The notes beneath the pieces were generated by a model, which worked only from the letters and a program-made list of their open reading frames with translations, was not told the origin of the DNA and made no database searches. Shown here piece by piece: positions 15,636-24,471 of a stretch of 64,000 nt of DNA (position 1 is the first letter of the stretch; every line of letters begins with the position of its first letter). Both the position numbers and the translations under genes were made by a program. Origin of the DNA: Actinomadura violacea (GTDB lineage Bacteria > Actinomycetota > Actinomycetes > Streptosporangiales > Streptosporangiaceae); assembly GCF_017573465.1 (NCBI RefSeq), contig NZ_JAGEPF010000027.1, forward strand, positions 62,001 through 126,000, in the 5' to 3' direction.

Positions 15636-15693
15636 CTTGCGGCGTGTCGGCCTTAAAACGGCCTTCATAAGGCCGACACGCCGCAAGTCAACG
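15630..15693. repeat. 64-bp palindromic element, copy 1 (bidirectional terminator-like)
   Basis: Arms of 26 bp beginning CGTTGACTTGCGGCG are perfectly complementary around a 12-nt loop (AAACGGCCTTCA). A second copy at 55807-55870 matches at 58 of 64 positions, with all six differences in or next to the loop. The element lies between convergent genes and both use its terminal CGTTGA as Arg-stop. A long stable stem suggests a shared terminator, or a mobile/amplified small palindrome. Confidence 0.9.
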
Positions 15694-16323
15694 AGGCTGT
15701 TTGCGGGCGAGGAGGTGGCCGTGGGGGTACGGCCGCTCGTTCTCGGCGTGCTCGCGGCGGAGCCGGGCGACCTCGGCGAACCCGGCCTCAGCCGCCAGCT
15801 CGGAGAGGCGGTCGATGGGCCAGCGGTGCGCCGGCGCCACCTTGTGGTCGTACGGGACGGGCTCGGCGGTGTCGGAGGCGAAGAAGCCGAGCAGCAGGTG
15901 GCCGCCGGGCGCGAGCATCCGGTGGAACGCGGCGAGCAGCTCGGGGACCTGCGCCGGCGGCGTGTGGATGATCGAGTACCAGGCGAGGACGCCGCCGAGC
16001 GAGCCGTCGGGGACGTCCGCCTCGGTCATCGGGACCTGGTCGAAGCGGACGCCCGGGTGCGCCGCGCGGGCGATCCGGATCATCTCCGCGGACGCGTCCG
16101 CGCCGAACGCGTCGCAGCCGAGCGAGCGCAGGTGGCCGGTGAGGTGCCCGGGCCCGCAGCCGAGGTCGGCGACCGGTCCGGCGTCCCGGGTGAGCCGCCC
16201 GAACGCGTTGATCATCGCGAGGTCGAGGGGCATGTCGAGGAACGCGGTGCTGAACATCGAGGCGTAGAGGTCGGCGACGCCGTCGTAGGCGGTGCGGGTG
16301 TCGTCGAGGTGGGAGGCGGTCAT
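15688..16323 (-). CDS. Class I SAM-dependent methyltransferase
   Basis: A 211-residue Rossmann methyltransferase. Motif I, VADLGCGPGHL, is at residues about 50-60; the acidic ribose-binding region GADAS at about 73-77; and motif IV, GVLAWYSIIHTPP, near 110. The C-terminus ends PHGHLLARKQPR. It starts 11 nt after the MFS stop, so it is the second gene of a pump-methyltransferase operon under the TetR palindrome. The substrate is unknown; inactivation of the pumped compound by methylation is a reasonable guess. Its final CGT-TGA is supplied by the 64-bp palindrome. Confidence 0.88.
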   Translation of the reverse strand: MTASHLDDTRTAYDGVADLYASMFSTAFLDMPLDLAMINAFGRLTRDAGPVADLGCGPGHLTGHLRSLGCDAFGADASAEMIRIARAAHPGVRFDQVPMTEADVPDGSLGGVLAWYSIIHTPPAQVPELLAAFHRMLAPGGHLLLGFFASDTAEPVPYDHKVAPAHRWPIDRLSELAAEAGFAEVARLRREHAENERPYPHGHLLARKQPR

Positions 16324-16334
16324 GGACGACGACC

Positions 16335-17714
16335 CTACGGCGACCGCACCGGTTCATGATCGCGCAAGGCGTCCGCGTGTCCGCCGCGCCGGAGGCGCCC
16401 GGCGAGCCACGGCGCCGCGAGGGCGGCGAGCGCCGCGAGCCCGGCGGCGGTGGCCAGCGCGAACGCGATCCGCATCCCGGTCATCGTGTAGCCGGTCGCG
16501 GCCCAGGCGAGGGTGGCCGAGGCGGGGCCGAGCGCGAAGCCGAGCTGGCGGGCCAGGCTCTGCGCGGCCCCGGCCGTGCCGTGCAGGCCGGGCGGCGCGT
16601 GCGCCATGAGCATCGCGAAGCTCGGCCCGGCGAACAGCCCCGTCCCGGCGCCGGCGATCGCCAGCCGCCAGGCCAGGCCCGACGCGTGCAGGCCGGAGCC
16701 GACCGGGACGAGCAGCAGGACGCCGAGGGCCGTGACCGCCGTGCCCGCGGCGGCCGTCCGCGCCGTCCCCCAGCGGTCGCCGAGGAGGCCGCCGACCGGG
16801 CCGGCGGCGACCATGGCCGCGGGCATCGCCAGGACCGTCGCCGACGTCGCCACCGGCGACAGGTGCAGCACCCGCTGCAGGTAGAACGGCGCGAGGAACT
16901 CGACGAGCGAGATGACCAGGGCGTTCAGCATGATCGCGGCGACCGGCCCGGCCGCGGGCGGGACGCGCATCAGGTCCCGGAGGGGCCCGCTCGCCCGCGT
17001 CCGCCACCAGCCGGCCAGCGCCGGGACCGCCGCCACCGCGACGAGCAGCCAGCCCGGCCCGCGGCCCGCCGCCAGCGAGAGCGCGAGGAGCAGGGCCGTC
17101 GCGGCGGCGGCCAGCAGCAGCGCCTCCCCGGCGAACGTCCGGTCGGGGCGGGCGAGCCGGTCGCGGTCCAGGCTCACCAGCGCGATCGCGATCACCAGCA
17201 GCCCGGCCGGCACGTTGATGTAGAAGATCCACGGCCAGCCCCAGGACTGGACGATCGGGCCGCCGAGGGCCGGGCCGCTGACCGCGCCGAGCGGCCCGAG
17301 GGTCATGACGAGGGCGCTCGCCCGTCCGGCCAGCTCGGGCCGGACCGCCCGCACGCTGACCAGCGGGATCAGCGCGAACAGGACGGCGGCGAACGCGCCC
17401 TGCACCACCCGCGCGGCGACCAGGACGGCGAGGTGCGGCGCGAGCCCGGCGGCGAGGCTGCTGAGCGTGAAGCCGCCGGTGGCGAGGACGAGCGCGGCGC
17501 GCGGGCCGCCGCGGTCGAGCCACCGCCCGGCGGGCAGGCTGAGCGCGACCAGGGGGATCAGGTAGCCGAGGACGGCCCATTGCGTCGCGGCGGTGCGGGC
17601 GCCGAAGTCCCGCTCGATGGCGGGCAGCGCCACGGCGACGATGCTCGTGTCGAGCGTGGCCATGAAGACGACGAGCCCGCATCCGATCACGGGCCACCAG
17701 CGGTTCCGTTCCAT
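16335..17714 (-). CDS. MFS drug transporter (DHA2/EmrB-QacA type)
   Basis: A 459-residue membrane protein with about 13-14 hydrophobic helices. The family start LDTSIVAVALPAIERDFG lies in helix 1, and the motif-C-like antiporter stretch LGAVSGPALGG in helix 5, followed by WPWIFYINVPAG. It is proton-driven export of small hydrophobic compounds. ATG 17714 is chosen for GGAAGG 8 nt upstream; a longer start would run through the operator palindrome. It is divergent from TetR, which probably represses it. Confidence 0.9.
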   Translation of the reverse strand: MERNRWWPVIGCGLVVFMATLDTSIVAVALPAIERDFGARTAATQWAVLGYLIPLVALSLPAGRWLDRGGPRAALVLATGGFTLSSLAAGLAPHLAVLVAARVVQGAFAAVLFALIPLVSVRAVRPELAGRASALVMTLGPLGAVSGPALGGPIVQSWGWPWIFYINVPAGLLVIAIALVSLDRDRLARPDRTFAGEALLLAAAATALLLALSLAAGRGPGWLLVAVAAVPALAGWWRTRASGPLRDLMRVPPAAGPVAAIMLNALVISLVEFLAPFYLQRVLHLSPVATSATVLAMPAAMVAAGPVGGLLGDRWGTARTAAAGTAVTALGVLLLVPVGSGLHASGLAWRLAIAGAGTGLFAGPSFAMLMAHAPPGLHGTAGAAQSLARQLGFALGPASATLAWAATGYTMTGMRIAFALATAAGLAALAALAAPWLAGRLRRGGHADALRDHEPVRSP

Positions 17715-17732
17715 CGCACCGACCTTCCAAGA

Positions 17733-17780
17733 AACTGCACGCTGTGTGTACTTATTCGAAAGTACACACAGCGTGCAGTT
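17733..17780. promoter_or_regulatory. 48-bp TetR operator palindrome
   Basis: Perfect 21-bp arms (AACTGCACGCTGTGTGTACTT and its complement) around ATTCGA sit between the divergent MFS and TetR genes, 18 bp from the MFS start and 32 bp from the TetR start. The length suits two TetR dimers; both promoters would be covered. Confidence 0.8.
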
Positions 17781-17812
17781 CACTGCAACGGGCGGGCTGC
17801 GAGCATGGGGCC

Positions 17813-18427
17813 ATGACGAGGTCGATCGAGGAGCCGCGGAACGCGCGCAGCCGCCGGTCCCGCGCCGCGCTGCTGCGCGCGGCGCGCGAGCTCGTCGAGG
17901 AGCACGGCATGGCGGCGACCACGATGGCGGCCGTCGCCGAGCGCGCCGGGGTGTCGCGGCGGGCCGTCTACCTGCACTTCGCGTCCCGCGCCGAGCTGGT
18001 CAGCGAGCTGTTCGACTACGTCAACGAGGTCGAGGACATCGAGGGCCGGTTCGCGCCGGTCAGCGACGCGCCGGACGCGGTGACCGCGCTGGACCGGTTC
18101 GCCCGCCGGCACGCCGAGTTCATGCAGCGCGTCCTCGCGGTGTCGCGGGCGGTGGAGCGCGAGGCGGGCGACGACCCGGACGCGGAGCGGCACTGGGCGA
18201 CCGCGATGTACTGGCGGTACGAGACGAACCGCGCGCTGATGGAGCGGCTCGACCGGGAGGGCGTCCTCGCCCCCGGCTGGACGGTCGACACCGCCACCGA
18301 CATGCTGCTCGCGCTGATCTCCAACTCCGTCAGCGAGACGCTGCTGGTCGACCGCGGCTGGAGCGTGGAGCAGGCCGGCGAGCACATGGCGCTGGTGCTG
18401 CGGTCCACCTTCGTCGCGCAGGGGTAG
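17813..18427 (+). CDS. TetR-family repressor
   Basis: A 204-residue protein. The N-terminal TetR helix-turn-helix (residues about 15-60) contains TTMAAVAERAGVSRRAVYLHFASRAEL. The C-terminal all-helical ligand domain has a Trp/Met-rich centre (HWATAMYWRYETNRALMERL). ATG 17813 follows GGGG. It is probably autoregulated through the 48-bp palindrome and derepressed by a substrate of the adjacent pump. Confidence 0.9.
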   Translation: MTRSIEEPRNARSRRSRAALLRAARELVEEHGMAATTMAAVAERAGVSRRAVYLHFASRAELVSELFDYVNEVEDIEGRFAPVSDAPDAVTALDRFARRHAEFMQRVLAVSRAVEREAGDDPDAERHWATAMYWRYETNRALMERLDREGVLAPGWTVDTATDMLLALISNSVSETLLVDRGWSVEQAGEHMALVLRSTFVAQG

Positions 18428-18518
18428 GACTACCCCCGTTCGGGGGTGGCGTGGGTCACTCGGGATGTCCGACCATGCCCCTGACCAGGTGTTGTCCGTG
18501 CGGCTACGAGGAGAGACC

Positions 18519-20201
18519 ATGCCCGCAGTCGAGTTCCGCGGGGCGCGCGACTTCCTGCTCGCGCATCGCGACGATCACGCGAGCGCGTACGAGAAGTTCC
18601 GCTGGCCGGTGCTGACCGGGTTCAACTGGGCGCTCGACTGGTTCGACAAGATCGCCGAGGGGAACGACGCGCCGGCGCTGTGGATCGTCCAGGAGGACGG
18701 GGCCGAGGAGCGATACTCGTTCGCGGAGATGGCGCGCCGGTCGAACCAGGTCGCGAACATGCTGCGCGGGGCGGGGGTGCGGCGGGGCGACCGGATCGTG
18801 CTGATGCTCGGCAACCAGGTCGAGCTGTGGGAGACGGTCCTCGCCGCGATGAAGCTCGGCGCCGTGCTGATCCCGTGCACGCCGCTGCTCGGCCCCGCCG
18901 ACCTGCAGGACCGGCTCACACGGGGCCGCGCCCGCCATGTGGTGACGGGCTCGGCCGACGCCGGGAAGTTCGCGGACCTGGACGGCGAGTTCACCCGGAT
19001 CGCGGTCGGCGGACCGGTCGAGGGCTGGCTGAACTACGCCGACGCCTACGAGGCGAGCGACGTGTTCTCCCAGTACGGGATGACGATGTCGTCGGACACG
19101 CTGCTGCTGTACTTCACGTCCGGGACGACCGCGCAGCCGAAGCTCGTCGAGCACACGCACGCGTCCTACCCGGCGGGGCACCTGTCGACGATGTACTGGA
19201 TCGGGCTGCGGCCCGGGGACGTCCACCTGAACATCTCGTCGCCGGGCTGGGCGAAGCACGCGTGGAGCAACATCTTCGCGCCGTGGAACGCCGAGGCGTG
19301 CGTGTTCATCTTCAACTACACGCGGTTCGACGCCGACCGGCTGCTGGACGCGATGGAGCGGTGCGGCGTGACGAGCTTCTGCGCGCCGCCGACGGTGTGG
19401 CGGATGATGATCCAGTGCGACCTCGCCCGGCTGGCGACGCCGCCGCGCGAGGTGGTCGCGGCGGGCGAGCCGCTGAACCCCGAGGTCATCCAGCGGGTGA
19501 AGGACGCGTGGGGCCGGACGATCCGGGACGGGTTCGGGCAGACGGAGACGACCGTCCAGATCGCGAACACGCCGGGCCAGGAGGTCAAGCCGGGCTCGAT
19601 GGGACGTCCCGTGCCGGGCTACAGGGTCGCGCTGATCGACCCGGTGACCGGCGAGCAGGGCGACGAGGGCGAGATCTGCCTCGACCTGGAGGACCGCCCG
19701 CTCGGGCTGATGACCGGCTACCACGGCGACGAGGCGCGCACCGAGGAGGCGATGGCGGGCGGTTTCTACCACACCGGCGACATCGGCTCCCGCGACGAGG
19801 ACGGCTACATCACCTATGTCGGGCGCGCGGACGACGTGTTCAAGGCGTCGGACTACAAGATCTCCCCGTTCGAGCTGGAGAGCGTGCTGATCGAGCATCC
19901 GGCGGTGGCGGAGGCGGCGGTGGTGCCGTCGCCGGACCCTGTGCGCCTCGCGGTGCCGAAGGCGTACGTGACCCTCGCCGCGGGCTGGGAGCCGACCGCC
20001 GAGACGGCGAAGGCGATCTTCGAGCACAGCCGGGCGCAGCTGTCCCCGTACAAGCGGCTGCGGCTGCTGGAGTTCGGCGAGCTGCCGAAGACGATCTCCG
20101 GGAAGATCCGCCGGGTGGAGCTGCGGACGGCGGAGATCGGCAAGCATCCGGGCGCGGACGACCGGCCGCCCGGCGAGTTCCGCGAGGAGGACCTGCGATG
20201 A
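18519..20201 (+). CDS. AMP-dependent acyl/aryl-CoA synthetase (MACS/benzoate-CoA ligase type)
   Basis: A 560-residue adenylate-forming ligase that makes acyl-CoA from a carboxylate, ATP and CoA. The P-loop LYFTSGTTAQPKLVEHTH is at about residues 204-222, the A5 motif GFGQTETT near 342, the hinge YVGRADDVFKASDYKISPFELE near 430-450, and the catalytic Lys in PKTISGKIRRVELR near 530. The medium-chain or aromatic type is suggested by the overall layout. A GAGGAGAG ribosome site precedes ATG 18519. It overlaps the next synthetase by 4 nt (ATGA), so the two enzymes are made together. Confidence 0.93.
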   Translation: MPAVEFRGARDFLLAHRDDHASAYEKFRWPVLTGFNWALDWFDKIAEGNDAPALWIVQEDGAEERYSFAEMARRSNQVANMLRGAGVRRGDRIVLMLGNQVELWETVLAAMKLGAVLIPCTPLLGPADLQDRLTRGRARHVVTGSADAGKFADLDGEFTRIAVGGPVEGWLNYADAYEASDVFSQYGMTMSSDTLLLYFTSGTTAQPKLVEHTHASYPAGHLSTMYWIGLRPGDVHLNISSPGWAKHAWSNIFAPWNAEACVFIFNYTRFDADRLLDAMERCGVTSFCAPPTVWRMMIQCDLARLATPPREVVAAGEPLNPEVIQRVKDAWGRTIRDGFGQTETTVQIANTPGQEVKPGSMGRPVPGYRVALIDPVTGEQGDEGEICLDLEDRPLGLMTGYHGDEARTEEAMAGGFYHTGDIGSRDEDGYITYVGRADDVFKASDYKISPFELESVLIEHPAVAEAAVVPSPDPVRLAVPKAYVTLAAGWEPTAETAKAIFEHSRAQLSPYKRLRLLEFGELPKTISGKIRRVELRTAEIGKHPGADDRPPGEFREEDLR

Positions 20202-21841
20202 CGCTCTCGTACGCGTCCGGCGTCTCGGCGACGCCGCTGCTCGGCGACACGATCGGCGCGAACCTCGACAGGACGGTCGCCGCGTTCGCCGACCGCGAGG
20301 CCCTCGTCGACCGGGCGTCGGGACGGCGCTGGACCTACGACCAGTTCGCCGCCGACGTGGACGCGGTCGCGCTCGGCCTGCGCGACCTCGGCGTCACCAA
20401 GGGCGACCGGGTCGGGATCTGGGCGCCGAACTGCGCGGAGTGGATGCTCGTCCAGTACGCGACGGCGAAGCTCGGCGCGATCCTGGTCAACATCAACCCG
20501 GCGTACCGGGTGCACGAGCTGGAGTTCGTGCTGAACCAGGCGGGCATCCGCACGCTGGTCGCGGCGCCGCGGTTCAAGACGTCCGACTACGCGGCGATGA
20601 TCGAGGAGGTGCGGCCGCGCTGCGCCGCGCTCACCGACGTGATCCTCATCGGCACCGGCGCGTGGGACGCGCTGGTGGAGGCGGGACGCGCCGGCGACCG
20701 GCACCTGCTGCACGGCATCGGCGAGGGCCTCGGCGCGGACGACCCGATCAACATCCAGTACACGTCCGGGACGACGGGGTTCCCGAAGGGCGCGACGCTG
20801 TCGCACCACAACATCCTCAACAACGGGTTCTTCGTCGGGGAGCTGTGCGGCTACGACGAGGAGGACCGGGTCTGCGTGCCGGTGCCCTTCTACCACTGCT
20901 TCGGCATGGTGATGGGGAACCTCGCGGCGACCAGCCACGGCGCGTGCGTCGTGATCCCGGCGCCCGCGTTCGACCCGAAGGCCACCCTCGACGCGGTCGC
21001 GGCGGAGCGCTGCACGTCGCTGTACGGGGTGCCGACGATGTTCATCGCGGTGCTGAACGAGCCGTCCGCCGACACCCTCGACCTGTCGAGCCTGCGCACC
21101 GGGATCATGGCCGGGTCGCCGTGCCCGGTCGAGGTGATGAAGCAGGTCATCGACCGGCTCGGGATGAGCGAGGTCGCGATCTGCTACGGCATGACGGAGA
21201 CGTCGCCGGTGTCGACGCAGACCCGCGCGGGAGACTCCCTGGACCGCCGCGTCTCCACGGTCGGGACCGTCATGCCGCACCTGGAGATCAAGGTGGTCGA
21301 CCCGGAGACGGGCGTCACCGTCCCGCGCGGGACGCCCGGCGAGTTCTGCACCCGCGGCTACTCGGTGATGCTCGGGTACTGGGAGGAGCCGGGCAAGACG
21401 GCCGAGGCGATCGACGCGGCCCGCTGGATGCACACCGGCGACCTCGCGGTGATGGACGGCGAGGGCTACGTCAACATCACCGGCCGGATCAAGGACATGG
21501 TGATCCGCGGCGGCGAGAACGTGTACCCGCGCGAGATCGAGGAGTTCCTCTACACCCATCCCGACATCGTGGACGCGCAGGTCATCGGCGTCCCGGACGA
21601 GAAGTACGGCGAGGAGCTGATGGCGTGGGTGCGGCTGCGCGAGGGCGCGCCGGAGCTCACCGCCGAGGCGCTGCGCGAGTTCTGCCAGGGAAAGCTGGCG
21701 CACTTCAAGATCCCGCGGTACGTGCACGTCGTGGACGAGTTCCCGATGACCGTCACCGGGAAGATCCGCAAGGTGCAGATGCGCGCGGAGGCCGTGGAGA
21801 TCCTCGGGCTCGGCGACGCGGCCGCGCAAAGGCACGCGTGA
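20198..21841 (+). CDS. Fatty-acyl-CoA synthetase (FadD-type AMP ligase)
   Basis: A 547-residue adenylate-forming enzyme. YTSGTTGFPKGATLSHHN is at about residues 188-205, YGMTETSPVS near 330, the hinge GRIKDMVIRGGENVYPREIEE near 428-448, and the catalytic Lys in MTVTGKIRKVQMR near 520. The long-chain FadD subtype is inferred. It is translationally coupled to the preceding synthetase, and a GAF-LuxR regulator follows 69 nt later, suggesting a small lipid- or aromatic-acid-activation unit. Confidence 0.93.
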   Translation: MTLSYASGVSATPLLGDTIGANLDRTVAAFADREALVDRASGRRWTYDQFAADVDAVALGLRDLGVTKGDRVGIWAPNCAEWMLVQYATAKLGAILVNINPAYRVHELEFVLNQAGIRTLVAAPRFKTSDYAAMIEEVRPRCAALTDVILIGTGAWDALVEAGRAGDRHLLHGIGEGLGADDPINIQYTSGTTGFPKGATLSHHNILNNGFFVGELCGYDEEDRVCVPVPFYHCFGMVMGNLAATSHGACVVIPAPAFDPKATLDAVAAERCTSLYGVPTMFIAVLNEPSADTLDLSSLRTGIMAGSPCPVEVMKQVIDRLGMSEVAICYGMTETSPVSTQTRAGDSLDRRVSTVGTVMPHLEIKVVDPETGVTVPRGTPGEFCTRGYSVMLGYWEEPGKTAEAIDAARWMHTGDLAVMDGEGYVNITGRIKDMVIRGGENVYPREIEEFLYTHPDIVDAQVIGVPDEKYGEELMAWVRLREGAPELTAEALREFCQGKLAHFKIPRYVHVVDEFPMTVTGKIRKVQMRAEAVEILGLGDAAAQRHA

Positions 21842-21910
21842 GCCCGCGCCTTGCCGATTTCCGTGCGCGTGACCTTCCGTGATCGCGCCCGCGCGGGCAT
21901 GCTGGGCGGC

Positions 21911-22741
21911 ATGGGCGACGACGCCGGGGCGGTCCGGTCGGCGGTGCTGACGCTGCACCGCACGACCGGCCTGCCCATGGTGTTCGGCGGCGCTCTCAGC
22001 GGCCGGGACCGGCTGCGCATCACCGAGCTGGTCGGCAACACCACCGACTCGCTGAACGGCCTGGTCGTCCGGCACGGCAACGGGCTCGGCGGCAAGTCGA
22101 TGGCGACCGGCCGGCCGATGTGGGTGAGCAACTACCCGGCCGCGGCGTCGATCAGCCACGACTACGACAAGCCCGTCGGCCGCGAGGGGCTGCTGTCGAT
22201 CGTGGCGGTGCCGGTGGTGGTGCGGCGGCGCGTCCGCGGCGTGCTGTACGGGGCGCTGCGCGAGCCGCTGTCGCTCGCCGACCGGATCGTCGGCGCGGCG
22301 GTGCAGGCGGCCCGCGACCTGGAGCAGGACCTCGCCGTCCGGGACCGGGCCGACGACGCCCTGGCGTGGACGCCCCCGGCGTCGCCGGACGCCGCGGCGC
22401 GCTGGGAGGAGGTCCGGGCCGTGCACGCCGAGCTGCGCGCGCTCGCCGAGCAGGTGGCGGACGCGCCGACCCGCGACCGGCTGCGCGCGATGACGCTGCG
22501 GCTCGCCGCCGCCGGTTCCGCGGACCCGGACGGGCCGCCGCACCGTCCGGCGCTGGCGCCCCGCGAGGTGGACGTGCTGGCGTACGTGGCGATCGGCTGC
22601 ACGAACGCGGAGGCCGCCGACCGGCTCGGGCTGCTGCCGGAGACGGTGAAGAGCTACCTGCGGTCGGCGATGCGCAAGCTCGACGCTCACACGCGGCTGG
22701 AGGCGGTGGCCTCGGCGCGCCGCGCCGGGCTGCTGCCCTGA
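21911..22741 (+). CDS. GAF-domain LuxR-type transcriptional regulator
   Basis: A 276-residue protein. The N-terminal GAF-like sensor (residues about 15-140) includes GLVVRHGNGLGGKSMATGRP. A helical linker follows, then a LuxR/NarL HTH (about 212-270) with LAPREVDVLAYVAIGCTNAE and LLPETVKSYLRSAMRKL. Start choice between ATG 21911 and ATG 21899 is open, since both have weak ribosome sites. It probably controls the acyl-CoA synthetase operon upstream. Its last 55 bp overlap the end of the convergent MFS gene. Confidence 0.85.
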   Translation: MGDDAGAVRSAVLTLHRTTGLPMVFGGALSGRDRLRITELVGNTTDSLNGLVVRHGNGLGGKSMATGRPMWVSNYPAAASISHDYDKPVGREGLLSIVAVPVVVRRRVRGVLYGALREPLSLADRIVGAAVQAARDLEQDLAVRDRADDALAWTPPASPDAAARWEEVRAVHAELRALAEQVADAPTRDRLRAMTLRLAAAGSADPDGPPHRPALAPREVDVLAYVAIGCTNAEAADRLGLLPETVKSYLRSAMRKLDAHTRLEAVASARRAGLLP

Positions 22742-24135
22742 CCGCCGTCCGCGTGCTCGCGGCGGCCGGCGCGCCACCCGGCGAACGCGGTGGCGCACGC
22801 GGCGAGCGCGGTGCCCGCGAACGCGGCCATGACGACGGTGAACGCGTGCCGGGGCGTCCCGCCGAGGCCGAGGTAGAGGGTGCCGAAGACGGCGACGCCC
22901 GCGACGGCCGACAGCTGCGAGTTGGTGTTGATGACGCCGCTGAGGTCGGCCGCGAACCGCGCCGGGGCGTCCGCGGTGGCGCGCCCGAGCTGGGATGCGA
23001 ACCCGAGGCCGAGCCCGAGCCCGCCGAAGCCGAGGAGCACGACGAGGAGCGCCCCGTCCGCGCGGGTCAGCCCGGTGGCCAGGTACGCGGCGGCGAGGAT
23101 CAGGTAGCCCGCGACCGGGGCGTGCGCGGCGAGCCGGGCCGGGAGGCGCGGCAGCAGCGGCCCCGCGACGCCGAACGCGGCGACCCATGACACGAGCACC
23201 AGGCCGGAGAACATCGCGCTCTTCCCGAGGCCCTGCTGCAGGTAGAGCGCGAGGGTGAACAGCATCGCGAAGTAGGTGGACGTCGCCAGCGCGATCGACC
23301 CGAGCGACCAGGCGACGACGGGACGGGCGAGCACCCGCAGGTCGACCAGCGGCGTCCCGCCGCGCGCCGCGACGCGCCACTGTCGCCGGACGAACAGCGC
23401 CAGCACGGGGACGCTCGCGGCGAGGCAGATCCACGTCCACGCGGGCCAGCCCGCCTCGCGGCCGAACATCAGCGGGACGGTCAGCAGCGGCACGCCCGCC
23501 GACAGCAGCGCGACGCCGCCGAGGTCGAGCCGGCCTGCCCGGCCGCCCGCGTCCCGGGGCAGCAGCCGGGCGCCGGCGATGAGGAGCACGACGCCGACCG
23601 GCACGTTCACCAGGAAGACGGGCCGCCAGCCGAGCCCGAACAGGTCGGCGGAGACCATGACGCCGCCGAGCACCTGCCCCGCGACGGCGCCGCCGGACAG
23701 CGTCAGCACCAGCAACCCCTGCGCGCGCGCCCGCGCCTTACCGGTGAAGTGGATCTGGATGCCGGACAGCACCTGCGGCACCATCAACGCGCCCGCCGCC
23801 CCCTGGACGAGCCGTGCCGCCACCAGCGCGCCCGTGACCGGTGCGAGCCCGCACGCCAGCGACGCGGCGGTGAAGACGGCGAGGCCGAGCAGGAACATCC
23901 GCCGGTGCCCGCGCGCGTCGCCGAGCCGCGCGCCGATGACCAGCAGCACCGCGTACGCCAGCGTGTACCCGGACACGACCAGCTCCAGCGCGCCGCCCGA
24001 CGGGTGCAGGTCGTCCTGGACGGCCGGGGACGCCACGTTCACGATCGCGGTGTCGACGTTCACCATGAACTGGCCGAGCAGCAGCACCGCGAGCATCCCG
24101 CGCGCATGCCGGGCGCCGTCGTCTGAAGGATTCAT
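22687..24135 (-). CDS. MFS drug transporter (DHA2 type)
   Basis: A 482-residue protein with about 14 hydrophobic helices. The opening NVDTAIVNVASPAVQDDL, the motif-C region LSGGAVAGQVLGGVM and the following WRPVFLVNVPVG are typical of EmrB/QacA pumps. The C-terminal ~30 residues are hydrophilic (Arg/Ala/Ser-rich) and are read from DNA that also encodes the end of the LuxR regulator. ATG 24135 is preferred to an upstream GTG. It is divergent from a TetR gene across 336 bp containing palindromes. Confidence 0.9.
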   Translation of the reverse strand: MNPSDDGARHARGMLAVLLLGQFMVNVDTAIVNVASPAVQDDLHPSGGALELVVSGYTLAYAVLLVIGARLGDARGHRRMFLLGLAVFTAASLACGLAPVTGALVAARLVQGAAGALMVPQVLSGIQIHFTGKARARAQGLLVLTLSGGAVAGQVLGGVMVSADLFGLGWRPVFLVNVPVGVVLLIAGARLLPRDAGGRAGRLDLGGVALLSAGVPLLTVPLMFGREAGWPAWTWICLAASVPVLALFVRRQWRVAARGGTPLVDLRVLARPVVAWSLGSIALATSTYFAMLFTLALYLQQGLGKSAMFSGLVLVSWVAAFGVAGPLLPRLPARLAAHAPVAGYLILAAAYLATGLTRADGALLVVLLGFGGLGLGLGFASQLGRATADAPARFAADLSGVINTNSQLSAVAGVAVFGTLYLGLGGTPRHAFTVVMAAFAGTALAACATAFAGWRAGRREHADGGQGSSPARRAEATASSRV

Positions 24136-24380
24136 GTGCGGGTAACCCCGCGCGCACACGGCCCGTTGCAGAGCGGGCGGGGTCGGGCGGGGCGGGCGAT
24201 CGGCCCGGCGACGGGGTCAGCCTTCGTGATGCGGCGGTGGGACGCGCGCCGTCCAGGGCAGATCGGCCCCCGTGGCGCACTGCCTGGACGTAGCGACATC
24301 ACCGCGCATCGGCTGCGCCGGGCCCTGATCGCTCGGCCGTCCCGCCGTACTCGCCGGCGAAGCGGTCCGCCCCCGATGTG

Positions 24381-24419
24381 CAGGGAAAACCGTAACATCC
24401 CTGCGAACACGATTGTTCG
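24381..24419. promoter_or_regulatory. Two adjacent palindromes in the MFS/TetR intergenic region
   Basis: CAGGGA-N11-TCCCTG (24381-24403) is followed directly by CGAACA-N4-TGTTCG (24404-24419). They are in the AT-richer part of the 336-bp divergent spacer 24136-24471, 53 bp before the TetR start. The second has the size of a TetR half-operator pair. The rest of the spacer shows no gene I can support. Confidence 0.55.
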
Positions 24420-24471
24420 TGAAAGTCCGATCGGCTGGGCGGGGAGCGGCCCGGCGGCTAGCCTGTGCGGC

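Noticed and set aside
15630..15693. Insertion-sequence or MITE ends carrying a transposase
   Set aside because: 64 bp contains no coding room and no target duplication is visible; the copies may still be a repeat family, but not an autonomous element.
19853..23440. 1,195-codon minus-strand frame
   Set aside because: Antisense to the acyl-CoA synthetases; no family similarity and high Arg/Pro content.
24136..24471. Small gene in the MFS/TetR spacer
   Set aside because: Open frame exists but with no ribosome site and biased composition; palindromes suggest regulation.
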